Shown here: piece by piece, positions 30,698-40,830 of the stretch
Numbering within the stretch: the first letter of the stretch is position 1
How the letters are laid out: every line of letters starts with the position of its first letter
Source of the DNA: Schistocerca nitens
Lineage: Eukaryota; Arthropoda; Insecta; Orthoptera; Acrididae
Direction: 5' to 3'
DNA: 64,000 bases
NCBI RefSeq assembly: GCF_023898315.1
Contig: NC_064621.1
Location: forward strand, 128,710,521 to 128,774,520
The notes under the pieces: model-generated
What the model saw: the letters and a program-made list of their open reading frames with translations, nothing else
Told to the model about the DNA's origin: nothing
The model's database searches: none
Translations under genes and position numbers: made by a program

Positions 30698-32074
30698 TTA
30701 TTTGCATTTGTATATTTTCCACAGACTACTAAGATTCCAATCGGACATTTGCATCCTTGGTCCAAGATTGTATGGTGCCATGTCTGTATGTTGTGCTGGC
30801 GTGGCTACTCTTTTTCCTTTTCGGGAACTTCCTCCACCCTTCGGAAAAGCAGACACTATTGTTGAAGGAATTACATCTGGAGCGCCCTTAAAAGGTTTTA
30901 AACGACTTGCATGGACAATAGTAGTGCGGGTGGGCAGTTGCAGTTTAACGTTGACTGGTGACGTGATCTCAGTAATTTGATGAGGACCTCTGTAGTTTGT
31001 TACAAATTTCTTCGTTTTTCTTTTCGCAATGTATGGGGTTGACAGCATCACCCACTGACCGATTTTGTTATTTGGAAGTTTAGCTTGGGCATTACCTAAT
31101 CTTTCCTGTCGTTCCAAAGCCTTTGTATTAAATTTTTGAACCTTTTTCCATACATCCTTCATCATTCGACTGAAATCTCTTATTGTTTCTCTGACTTTTT
31201 CGTTTTTCTGCCTGATTACATCAAAAGGGGACGGCATTTTTCTCCCATAGACCACTTCATAAGGTGACATGCCAGTTGCTTCATGCGTTTTGGCGTTGTA
31301 TACCGACACGATTATTGGTAAATACGTATCCCAATTAGAATGTTGTTCGTTAATATAATAACTAAGCATCTTGCCAATTGTCTGATGAACTCTTTCTGTG
31401 CGTCCGTTGCACTGAGGGTGTAACGGAGTTGTGCGTAATTTACGTATTTTTAGTAAGTGGCATAGCTGTTTCATTAATTCAGATATAAAATTAGATCCCT
31501 GATCTGTGATAATTGCTTCAGGTACGCCAAATTTAAGTATCCAGTTGTTAACTAAAGCTTGGGCAACTGTATTTTCTTGCTGATCTGGGAGACTCACCAT
31601 AGCTAGGTAGCGTGAAAAGTGATCTATAATTGTAAGAACTTACTTATTACCAGCAGGTGTTTTATGAAATGGCCCGTAGAGATCCAGTCCACAGATTTGA
31701 AATGGACATGAAGCCTCGGGGAGCCTCTGTAAGGGTATTTTTAAATGAGAAAGTTCAGCTCGTTGTGCGCACGCAATGCAATTACGAACGTACTGCGCAA
31801 CATCCTGCTTTCTGGTTTGCCACCAAAATCGCTCTGCTACACGTCTTTCGGTTGTCCGCTGTCCACCGTGTCCTGCAAGGATATGATCGTGGGCCTCTGC
31901 CATTATTTCTTGTCTAAGGTGTTGGGGAACAACAATTCGCGGTCCAAGTTTTGTTTTACGGCATAATACACCATTTTCAAAGCAAAATTGTTTTTGAGTT
32001 GCGTATTTTTTGCATTCTGTATCCTCATCTTGTGCCTTTCTCCAGTCCTCAGTATCTCGGCCTGTTGCTTCCAA
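30698..32074 (-). pseudogene. Integrase of the errantivirus-like element
   Basis: The segment 32074-31640 carries the N-terminal HHCC zinc-binding module (HDHILAGH, CIAC) and LDLYGPF with the first catalytic Asp. A stop after AGNK separates it from 31600-30698, which reads IITDQGSNF (second Asp) and HPQCNGRTERVHQ (catalytic Glu). Downstream are a basic region and a YRGPHQI motif resembling the GPY/F module of this class. Aside from the stop the reading is good. Confidence 0.85.
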
Positions 32075-32523
32075 AAGTGCTATTTTCCGACTTAGGCAAT
32101 CTGCATTCGTGTTTTTTGCCTGGTTTATGGATAACTTCGAAATCCATTTCGGAAAGACATAGGGCCCAACGGGTGAGACGACTAGATGGATCCTTTAACC
32201 CAAGCAACCATTTTAAAGCTGCGTGGTCTGTAATGACCTTGAATTTCCTACCATACAAGTAGCATTTAAAGTATTTGATGCCATAAATAACGCTTAACAA
32301 TTCTTTCTCCATTGTGGAATAATTTCTTTCTGCCGTTGTTAGTTGTCTCAAAGCGTAGGCTATGGGGTGTTCCGCGCCATTAATATTCTGACTCCTGAAT
32401 GACCTACTGAATGACCACTTGCGTCACAGGATCAAATAAATTCTTTGTTATAATCTGCGTAGGCTAATACTGGACTGTGTGTTAACTTATCTTTAAGGGT
32501 TTGAAATGCTGATTCACAATCTT
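32049..32523 (-). pseudogene. RNase H region of the errantivirus-like element
   Basis: The open part 32351-32049 reads TTAERNYSTMEKELLSVIYG (RNase H Glu motif), FKVITDHAALKWLL (Asp motif) and FEVIHKPGKKHE, in the normal order between reverse transcriptase and integrase. The stretch 32352-32523 that should hold the first RNase H Asp is out of frame. Confidence 0.75.
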
Positions 32524-33430
32524 CAGACCAATGAAATTTTGCACCCTTTTTTCAATAACTGGGTTAAGGGTCGGGCAATTTCAGCAAAATTTTGAACATA
32601 TTTTCGGTAATACGATGCGAGACCAATGAAACTTTGTACTTCCTTAACGCGTTGTGGTGTTGGGAAGTCCTTAACTGACGTAATTAATCGAGGATCTGTT
32701 TTAATTCCTTTTTCACTAATGACATGCTCTAGGTATGTAACCTCTGTCAATGCAAAACTACATTTTTCCATATTTACTGTTAATTTAGCTTTTCTAAGTC
32801 TCTGAAAAACATTACGCAGACGTACAGCATGTTCATTAATGTCTTTGGAGAATACAATAATATCGTCTAGATATACACAACATTGCTGAGTTTTGAGTCC
32901 TCGCAATACTCCATCGAGTAGTCTTTGAAAAGTTGCTGGTGCATTTTTCAAACCGAGGCATTCTTTTAAATTGCCAGTGGCCTCCAGGGGTAGAAAATGC
33001 TGTTTTATGCCTATCTTCAGGTGCAACTTCCAATTGATGATATCCGCTACGTAGATCGATTGTTGAAAAGTATTTACTGTTACCCAAACTATCAATGATA
33101 TCTGTAATGTTTGTCACAACAAAATCTATATCGTTTCGCACCGTCGGGAGACTTCTTTGGAATAATTACGATATTTGAATTATAAGGCGAATCAGAATAT
33201 TCTATAATTCCATCTTTTAGACGCTGTTCTAAAAATTCATCCAGTACTGGCTGTAAGTGATGCGGAACTCTATAAGGCTTCCTATAAACTGGGGGGGGGG
33301 GGGGGGGGCTATTTCCTGTTGGGATCCTATGCTGTGTGATATCTGTTGCTGGCAGTGGACCTTCTGCATTAAATAAATCTTCGAACTCAACTAAAACGGC
33401 TTCTATCGTGTCTCTATCATTTCCTTTCAA
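32523..33430 (-). pseudogene. Reverse transcriptase of the errantivirus-like element
   Basis: The segment 33430-33092 holds the N-terminal region (PYRVPHHLQPVL, GIIEYSDSPYNS, IVIIPKKSPDG). A frame change near 33100-33140 precedes FSTIDLRSGYHQLEV (first catalytic Asp), and 33095-32523 contains CVYLDDIIVFS, an intact YxDD box. Position 33291-33308 is an uninterrupted run of 18 G (poly-proline on the sense strand). Frame changes also affect the segment around the AFSTPGGHW motif. Confidence 0.85.
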
Positions 33431-33457
33431 ATGCTCAATCTTCTGGCGTAATGCGGT

Positions 33458-34212
33458 TTAATAGGCGTCTGGTTTCTGACCATCAGTAATATCTGACCAA
33501 ATGAAATCTTCTTCTTCAAAAGTACTGACTGTAGCTACTAATATTCCCTTATGCAACCCTTTGTCCTCCACTCCGAAATGGTCAATATGTACCGGTACTT
33601 TTCTTTCTCCCTCAACGTCTTGAACCCGTACAACACTCCTACGTACAAAACAATGTGATACATCTAGTTCCTCAGTGTGTCTATTAGACACACTGTATCT
33701 GTAGGTACTTCGGGGTCAACGGTCATCCAGAAAAGTTTTCCTGAGCCAGATGGTATCTGATCCTGCGAATCAACCTTCAAGGACGTTGCACGCAGTGTAG
33801 TTGATTTCGCCTTCCGGTTAGGGAAATCTTGCGGCAGTGGGCCCTTTGCAGCGGTGTCACCTAGCTGAAACACTATTCCGCTAAGTTCTACAGTTTGCTG
33901 TCTGAGGTCGATTTCAGCGTGATGTTTATTCAGGAAATCCAGTCCTAGGATCGCGTCGTACCCGTCAGTTATCTTTGTTACCATTTCTACATCTTACTGA
34001 AATTGTACACCGCGAGTATAGAAAATCTGCGATGTACATCCTAATGACTTCACTGTACCTCCTCCTACTCCACTCAATCTATACCTTGGAGGGTCATATT
34101 TCTTTTCTCCAATACATTCATTACTTACTATTGATACGTTTGCGACTGTATCCACTAGTATCCTTGCCTCTTTATCCTGTATGGTAGCAGATAACCAGCA
34201 TTCCGCCTTCAC
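33458..34212 (-). pseudogene. Protease and linker of the errantivirus-like element
   Basis: 34212-33994 contains ARILVDTVANVSIV, the active-site region; the expected Asp-Thr-Gly reads Asp-Thr-Val. A frame change follows, and 33984-33664 reads GYDAILGLDFLNKH, the ILGxDFL motif near the protease C terminus. 33691-33458 is the linker to reverse transcriptase. Confidence 0.7.
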
Positions 34213-34235
34213 ATTCGCCTTAATGGCATGAAATT

Positions 34236-35159
34236 TTATTGGGAACGCCTGGCGGCGGCTCCGACATTCCCGTTTGAGTTTAACTGATTTCTATTTCCAA
34301 AAACTTTCTTAGACCTGCATTCCTTGAATGTGTGACCTATTCTTTGACAATTAGTGCATTTAGGTTGTCTGCAATTTTTTGCTATATGGCCCTGTCGATC
34401 GCACCTAAAACATCGTGCTCCTGCTGCAAATACATTTCGCTTCTCCTTGTATCTGGTGGCAATGTCTATTTCTTCGAAAGCCGTCGCCACAGATACAGCT
34501 TCTGCTAAATTTTTAGGAAACTCTGTCCTGACACGACGGGACGTTTCAGGAGGTAACCCACGTAAAAATGTATCCAGAGCTCTATCTTCTGCCTCTTGTA
34601 AAATAACTTTATTTGCTTCATCACTAGTTGTCAACTGATAGGTGTTAATATTAACTTTTCTAATCCTATCTACAAAGCTTTCTAACGACTCGTTTTGCCT
34701 CTGAGTGATAGTGTTTAATTTTTCCCTATAAAATCTACAGCTGTTCTGTTTTTGAAAACGTTTAAGTAATCCTTTCTTCAATTCCTCAAATGTTGGAGCA
34801 TTCCGTAATTCTTCATGGTATAATACGTGTGCTTTAGCCCCTCATAGCAATCTTAACTTCGTCATTTGTAAGAGCTGTTCATCTGACAATGATACTAACT
34901 TTGCGGCTGCTACTAAATCATCAAAAAAGGCTGTTAAGTCCTCTCCAGGTTTACCTGAAAAAGGAGTTACCAAGGCTGCTGCTGAGGAATCTAGGGTGGG
35001 AGGGATTGAACTGGTTTGCCTAACCTCACTCAACTGTTTAAATAATGCATTATTATCATTTTTAAGCTGTGCTATTTGATTAACTAAGATGTGAATAGCT
35101 TCCTCAGTAGAAACCGATTGTGGTGCTGACTCTGACTTTGTACGATTTCGTTTCATCAT
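34236..35159 (-). pseudogene. gag of the errantivirus-like element, one in-frame stop
   Basis: The start ATG is at 35159 (MMKRNRTKSESAP), followed by a coiled-coil-like segment (IAQLKNDNNALFKQLSEV). The two open parts, 35159-34842 and 34781-34236, are in the same frame with a stop at about 34839-34841. The capsid region has YREKLNTITQRQNESLESFV. Two CCHC zinc knuckles follow (CFRCDRQGHIAKNC and CTNCQRIGHTFKEC), the RNA-binding nucleocapsid signature. It ends near 34236. Confidence 0.9.
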
Positions 35160-35374
35160 TTTACAAACTGTTAGTTACACAATCTTACTACACTGAATGA
35201 ATAAGATGTTTAAATACAGTATTTTCGACAAACTCTTAAAATCATGAGAGAAAATACATTTCTAAATAAAGAAAATATTTCGACTGCTATGCAAACCTCT
35301 ATCCTTTCACACAATAAACAATACTAACTGCAGACCTTTAGTGACTGTCATTCACACCTCATATTGAGCCAAGG

Positions 35375-35394
35375 GTTTTTACTCTGACACCAAA
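35375..35394 (-). promoter_or_regulatory. Probable primer-binding site
   Basis: Immediately beyond the inner end of the 5' LTR the sense strand reads TTTGGTGTCAGAGTAAAAAC. A TGG two bases from the LTR end is where a tRNA 3' terminus pairs; the matching tRNA was not determined. Confidence 0.5.
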
Positions 35395-36601
35395 TGTAAC
35401 AATTCTGATACTAAATGTAACTGGGTTTTCTCTTTTGATGCGAGTCAATTGTCAGGATGAGCATTCTAAAGCAGTATGTCAAGGTGAAAATACTAAATTA
35501 ATTAATTTTTCTCTCTTAACAACATGTGGGCAGGGTGGGTTCTTCATTGGCTCAGGTATGAGGTCGAATGAAACATCATTTTTACATAAGATAACTTTTA
35601 TTGAAGATTTGTACAACTGTTTCTTACTCGATGTTCTGGCTCGGAGAGCAGCAGCTGTGTCGTTTGCGAAGTCTTCTGCTGCGGTAGCGGCGGAGGCGGC
35701 GTCTGATTACGCGTGGCAGTGTGTATCTCGTGTCGCTGTCTCGCCCAGCTGTCTGGAGACGCGCAGCGTGAAGAGGGCCGTTTAATTATTGCGAGCGAAG
35801 TCGTGTATCGGATGGTAATACCTTGGATGTGGCGTCCCAGTGTTGTGCGTCGGCCAGCGGAGCGGCGTGGCGCGGCGGCGGAAGGCCAGTGTCCTGGACT
35901 CGAACAACGGACTCCCGCTTGCCAGTCTTCGGCTGTCAGATCTTCATCCCAGCTCACAGGTGACTGCTGATGTGAGGCCGTCTCCTTCCCGTCCTCACGA
36001 GTCACCCGGGTATGTAAAAATCAGACTTCAAATACCTTTTAACTTCTGTCTTCTGGCGCCGCGGCTGCTGCTTACTATTCCATTACAGCGGCGGCATTGG
36101 TGCGTCTGTGCATGATGCAGTCTCTTCTTGCATGACGGTCTTCAGCACCGAAACTGACTGAAAACTACTACTACGCTTCTTCACTTCTTCGTCTTCTTCG
36201 TTTCTCGTCTCTCGGGCCCACTGTTTCTCGCGTATTTATTCACTTCAGTTTACTGGAGGTGAACGACTTCACGGTCATTGCCTCTTCTGTCACGTTGAGA
36301 AGCTTCTCGAAGAATCTTCTTAACGTCGGTCATTGGCTCTTGGAATGTAGGCGAGGGCCTTTGATCACATGCAACAACTGAGAAACACGTGACCCGGACG
36401 GGCGATGCCTTGACGGCTGAATCGACAGCGCCCGCTTATGTGGAACTGGCTGAATTCACAGTCATTGTCTCTTCTGATCTGCTGTTCTGCCCGCTGTTTG
36501 CCAGTATGTAACTCTCTAAACAAAACCAAGTATTTCATTTATTTTCTAATTTCTACTTCACTTTGATTTCACTAATTTATTTACTTAAGTACCACTCAAC
36601 A
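35395..36601 (-). repeat. 5' LTR of the errantivirus-like element
   Basis: 1207 bp, same ends as the 3' LTR (TGTAACA ... CTCAACA on the plus strand). It differs by scattered substitutions and by lacking the short block near 35845 that the other LTR has. Confidence 0.95.
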
Positions 36602-36605
36602 GCTG

Positions 36606-37440
36606 AGCATTGCAGAGCGTCGCTGCAAAACTCGCTTGAAATCAGAGGGAGGGAACACTCATGAGTACCAAAGTGCAACCAGCAGTCCAGCTAGCAGACT
36701 GACTGAGCGGGCAGGGAGTTAGAAACAATGGGATAAAATCGTCGAGCAGCTCCTAATAAACCAAACATTTCTTGTATACGTGGTGGGAAAAGCGATCCCA
36801 GTGGACAGTTTATAACTCTAAACGCGCAATTTGCAGTGATGAATCATACTGGCAATCAGATGGATGGGTTTTGGTTTGGGGAATGCTAGAGACCATCACC
36901 TGCGGTCATATTTAGTGCCAACAGTGAAGTATGGCGGAGGATGTGTTACAGTATGGGGTTGCTTTTAGTGCTTTAGGCGTGGTCAAATGTGCCTAAGAAA
37001 ACACCAAATGAAAAAGAATACGAAAACATTTTAAAATAGGCTATGCAGCATACACCAGACAAACAGTCCGAAGAGGATGGTTGTCTCAGCTTGGAAATCC
37101 ACGCGATCACGAAGCAGTATCTATGAAGCAGTGATTTGTGAAAATTGACATTTCTGAAATCGATTGGTCTACCCAAAATCTTGACCTGAGCCAATGGAAG
37201 ACATTCGGGATGATTCAGAATGTCGAATTCGCTCCAGACCCCAGCGTCCTGCATCACTGCCTTCTCTGGTTTCAGCTACTGAAGAAGATAGGCTGCCTCT
37301 CCTACATGGGCGTTCAGACGCTTCATATTAGTGTGAACTAATATGTGCGCAAATAGTTTGAGCAGATAGTGTATATCAAGAATGAGCCATTGCAAATCCC
37401 TCCCAGATTTTAGAGAGTAAGGTACATGTGCCATTTCATG
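36606..37440 (+). pseudogene. Tc1-like transposase remnant (third family)
   Basis: The readable landmarks are a VKYGGGCVTVWGCF-like segment near 36940 (VMVWGCF motif of classical Tc1 transposases), and IDWSTQNLDLSQ near 37155 (DWPAQSPDLNPIE region, catalytic Glu lost). Many stops and frameshifts are present. No ends were recognised; its left part was displaced when the LTR element inserted at 36601. Confidence 0.5.
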
Positions 37441-38823
37441 TACACTACTCGCCATTAAAATTGCTACACCACGAAGATTACGTGCTACAGACGCGAAATA
37501 TAACCGACAGGAAGATGCTGTGATATGCAAATGATTAGCTTTTCACAGCATTCACACAAGGTTGGCGCCGGTGGCGACACTTACAACGTGCTGACATGAG
37601 GAAAGTTTCCAACCAATTTCGCATGCACAAACAGCAAATGACCGGCGTTGCCTGGTGAAACGTTGTTGTGATGCCTCGTGTAAGGAGGAGAAATGCGTAC
37701 CATCACGTTTCCGACTTTGATAAAGGGCGGATTGTAAACTATCGCGATTGCGGTTTATCGTATCGCAACATTGCTGCTAGCGTTGGTCGAGATCCAATGA
37801 GTGTTAGCAGAATATCTAATCGGTGGGTTCACAATGGTAATATGGAACGCCGTGCTGGATCCCAACGGCCTAGTATCACTAGCAGTCGAGATGACAGGCA
37901 TCTTATCCACATGGCTGTAATGGATCGTGCAGCCACGTCTCGATCCCTGAGTCAACAGATGGGGACGTTCGCAAGACAACAGCAATCTTCACGAACAGTT
38001 AGACGACGTTTGCAGCAACATGCACTATCAGCTCGGAGACCATGGCTTGCCGTTACCCTTGACGCTGCATCACAGACAGGAGCACCTGCGATGGTGTACT
38101 CAACGACGAACCTGGGTGCACGAATGGCAAAACGTCATTTTTTCGGATGAATCCAGGTTCTGTTTACAGCATCGTGATGGTCGCATCTATGTTTGGCTAC
38201 ATCGCGGTGAAGGCACATTGGAAGCGTGTATTCGTCATCGCCATACTGGCGTATCACCCGGCGTGATGGTATGGGGTGCCATTAGTTACACGTTTCGGTC
38301 ATCTCTTGTTCGCATTGACGGCACTTTGGACAGTGGACGTTACATTTCAGATGTGTTGCGACCCGTGGCTCTACCCCTTAACTATATCCCTGTGAAAACC
38401 TACATTTCAGCAGGATAATGCACGACCACATGTTGCAGGTCCTGTGTGGGCCTTTCTGGATACAGAAAATGTTCGACTGCTGCCCTGGCTAGCATATTCT
38501 CCAGATCTCTCACCAATTGAAAACGTGTGGTCAATGGTGGCCAAGCAACTGGCTCGTCACAATACGCCAACCACTACTCTTGTTTAACTGTGGTATCGTG
38601 TTGAAGCTGCATGGGCAGCTCTGTTTGACTCAATGCCCAAGCGTATCAAGGCCGTTATTACGGCCAGAGGTGATTGTTCTGGGTACTGATTTCTCACTAT
38701 CTATGCACCCAAATTGCGTGAAAATGTAATCACATGTCAGTTCTAGTATAATATATCTGTCCAATGTATACCCGTTCATCATCTGCATTTCTTTTCGGTG
38801 TAGCAATTTTGGCGAGTAGTGTA
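37441..38823 (+). mobile_element. Tc1-like transposon with both ends, about 1.38 kb
   Basis: Inverted repeats: left CACTACTCGCCATTAAAATT from 37443; the right end at 38821 has the complement CACTACTCGCCAAAATTGCT, so the repeat is about 28 bp with a 4-base gap. TA lies at 37441-37442 and 38822-38823. It carries one transposase gene and is closely related to the copy at 62893-64000. Confidence 0.9.
37671..38689 (+). pseudogene. Tc1-like transposase, two frameshifts and a small deletion
   Basis: It starts at ATG 37671 (MPRVRRRNAYHHVSDFDKGR), with two HTH motifs (LSYRNIAASVGRDPMSVSRI; SRTVRRRLQQHALSARRP). A 1-bp insertion near 38047 shifts the frame. The next segment holds the first Asp (FSDESRF, 38146-38148) and VMVWGAI. 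A second shift near 38390 precedes the second Asp (QQDNARPH, 38414-38416) and Glu (LSPIENVW, 38519-38521), spacing DD34E. A stop follows near 38585, and the C-terminal region lacks about ten residues present in the 64-kb copy. All three catalytic residues survive. Confidence 0.85.
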
Positions 38824-39439
38824 ATTTACTTCTCATTTTGTTCATATGTATATTTTAGTCTGCTATAATTTTGCATTATGGCAACTGAACCTTTATCTTG
38901 TTGTTGTTTCCTTGTATGTGAGAGACTCTGAAATCAGTTGATTCCTTCTGGCGAGAGACTGCGGTCTCGTTAGAACGCGGTGGCTGCGCAGCCGGAACCC
39001 CCGGAGGGCCTCTCCCCAATGACCCTGGAGGGTCGCTACAAATAGCGGCCATTCGCAGGACCGGTGATCGCGGCACCGTCCATCAGGGTAGGGCGCCACA
39101 GCCCGCGTGGCCTCTAATGGCGTTACGGCTTTGCCGGTGCCCTGATTTGTGACTCACGGTGCGTCGGGCGCGCTACACATGGCACGACGGATTGCTTTTG
39201 TAATGTGCATCGCGTACAGCTGAACACAGAGAAAGTACTGCTACATACAGAGTTCTGTGTCGGAAAACCACAACCACGTTTTTAATCTAAGAAATAAGAG
39301 TTTTCCCATAGTGCCAGAAATCACACGTCTGTAACGACACTTCTGCCGACAACTAAGAAACTTCCATTTGTGCAAACGTTAAGTTTGATTAGTAATATCT
39401 CCTTTGTCCACACTAAAAAGGAGACACTAGATCCAAAAA
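38824..39439. other. Spacer between two transposons with a GC-rich core
   Basis: 38960-39190 is markedly GC-rich compared with its surroundings and has no coding signal. 38903-38946 is nearly identical (41 of 44) to 39807-39850 inside the following mariner. Confidence 0.6.
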
Positions 39440-39441
39440 TA

Positions 39442-40828
39442 CGAGGGTCACTCCAAAAGAAATGCACACTATTTTTGTAAAAATACAGTTTTCATTCTGA
39501 ATCTGTGAAAGTTTTACAGTGTTTAGATACATCCTTCCCGCTTGTTTTCAAACTTAGTTCAACCTGTTCTCTTGAGTGGCGCCTTCACAGCATGTCTTCA
39601 AGATGGCTGCTACACTTGGGGTTCGTCACAAGCAACGTGCTGTCATAGAATTCCTGTGCTGTGAAAACGAGACAGTGGGAAACACCCACAAGAGGCTGAA
39701 AAAGGAGTATGGAGTTGCTGTTGTCGATCGCAGTACAGTTAGTCGGTGGGCAGGCAGATTACGTGATGAAAGCTATTCTGGCAAAGCGACACATACTCAA
39801 TATATAGTTGTTTCCTTGCGTGTGTGAGACTCTGAAATCAGTTGATTCCTAGCAGCGGCAGGCCTCGTCCTTTACACACTCCGGACAATGTGTAGAGAGT
39901 TAACGAATTGGTGACTGCTGACAGACGCATCACAGTGAACGAATTGTCGCGCTACGTTGGGATAGGGGAAGGAAGTATTTGCAGAATACTGAAAGTGTTG
40001 GCGTTAAAAAAGGTTTGTGCCAGGTGGGTTCCCAGGATGTTGACGTTGGCTCACAAAGAAACAAGAAAAACTCTATGCACCGAACTTTTGGAACTGTACG
40101 AGAATGGTGGAGATGAATTTCTTGGAAGAATTGTGACAGGTGATGGAACATGGCTCCATCATTTTTTACCAGAGACGAAGAGGCAATCAGTAAAGTGACA
40201 TCATGCAAATTCATTAAAGAAAAAATAAATTCAAAACCAGACCTTCTGCTGGAAAAGTTATGGCTACAGTGTTTTTCGATTCCGAAGGGCTCTTGCTTGT
40301 GGACATAATACCAAGTGGAACCACCATAAATTCTGATGCGTATGTGACGACACTGAAGAAATTTCTAGCTCGACTGAGTCGTGTTCGACCACATTGGCAA
40401 AAGCAGGATGTTTTGCTGTTGCACGACAATGCACGGCCACATGTCAGTCAAAAAAACATGGAAGCGATCACAAAATTCGGATGGACAACACTGAAACACC
40501 CGCCTTAGAGTCCTGACCTGGCTCCATGTGACTATCATCTCTTTGGGAAACAAAGACTTTCTTCGTGGAACAAGGTTTGAACACGATGACTCCCTTGTGC
40601 ACACTGCCAAACAGTGGCTCCAACAGGTTGGTTCAGAATTTTACCGTGCGGGTATACAGGCGCTGGTTCCAAGATGGCGTAAGGCAGTTGAGAGGGATGG
40701 AAATTATGTGGAGAAATGAAAATATTGTTCCTAAAGGATGTATCTACACACTGTAAAACTTTCAAACATGTAGATTAAAAGATGTATTTAAAGAAAAATA
40801 GTGTGCATTTCTTTTGGAACGACCCTCC
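39442..40828 (+). mobile_element. Mariner element with both ends, 1387 bp
   Basis: Left CGAGGGTCACTCCAAAAGAA at 39442 and right, inverted, GGAGGGTCGTTCCAAAAGAA ending at 40828 form inverted repeats of about 35 bp with two mismatches. TA lies at 39440-39441 and 40829-40830. The transposase is broken. A third mariner family, distinct from those at 11 and 25 kb. Confidence 0.9.
39603..40719 (+). pseudogene. Mariner transposase with internal foreign segment
   Basis: It starts at ATG 39603 (MAATLGVRHKQRAVIEF). The N-terminal HTH region runs to about 39795, then about 50 bp unrelated to mariner (39797-39850) interrupts it, after which SGRPRPLHTPDN resumes. The first catalytic motif reads VTGDGTW (Asp kept, Glu lost). 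A stop at 40197 and a frame change precede VFFDSEGLLLVD and LLHDNARPHVS (second Asp). A TAG at 40506-40508 replaces the Tyr of YSPDLAP, the third Asp (LAPCDYHLF) is still present, and a final frame change leads to GNYVEK at 40719. Confidence 0.85.
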
Positions 40829-40830
40829 TA

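Larger units (their letters stand above)
27094..36601 (-). mobile_element. Errantivirus-like LTR retroelement with env, 9.5 kb
   Basis: Two long terminal repeats bracket gag, pol (protease, reverse transcriptase, RNase H, integrase) and env, all on the minus strand. The LTRs begin TG and end CA, and a 4-bp target duplication GCTG flanks the element (27090-27093 and 36602-36605). Env has the baculovirus-F-like layout of insect errantiviruses. Every gene carries stops or frameshifts, so this is an inactive endogenous copy. High LTR similarity apart from one indel suggests it is not very old. Confidence 0.9.
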
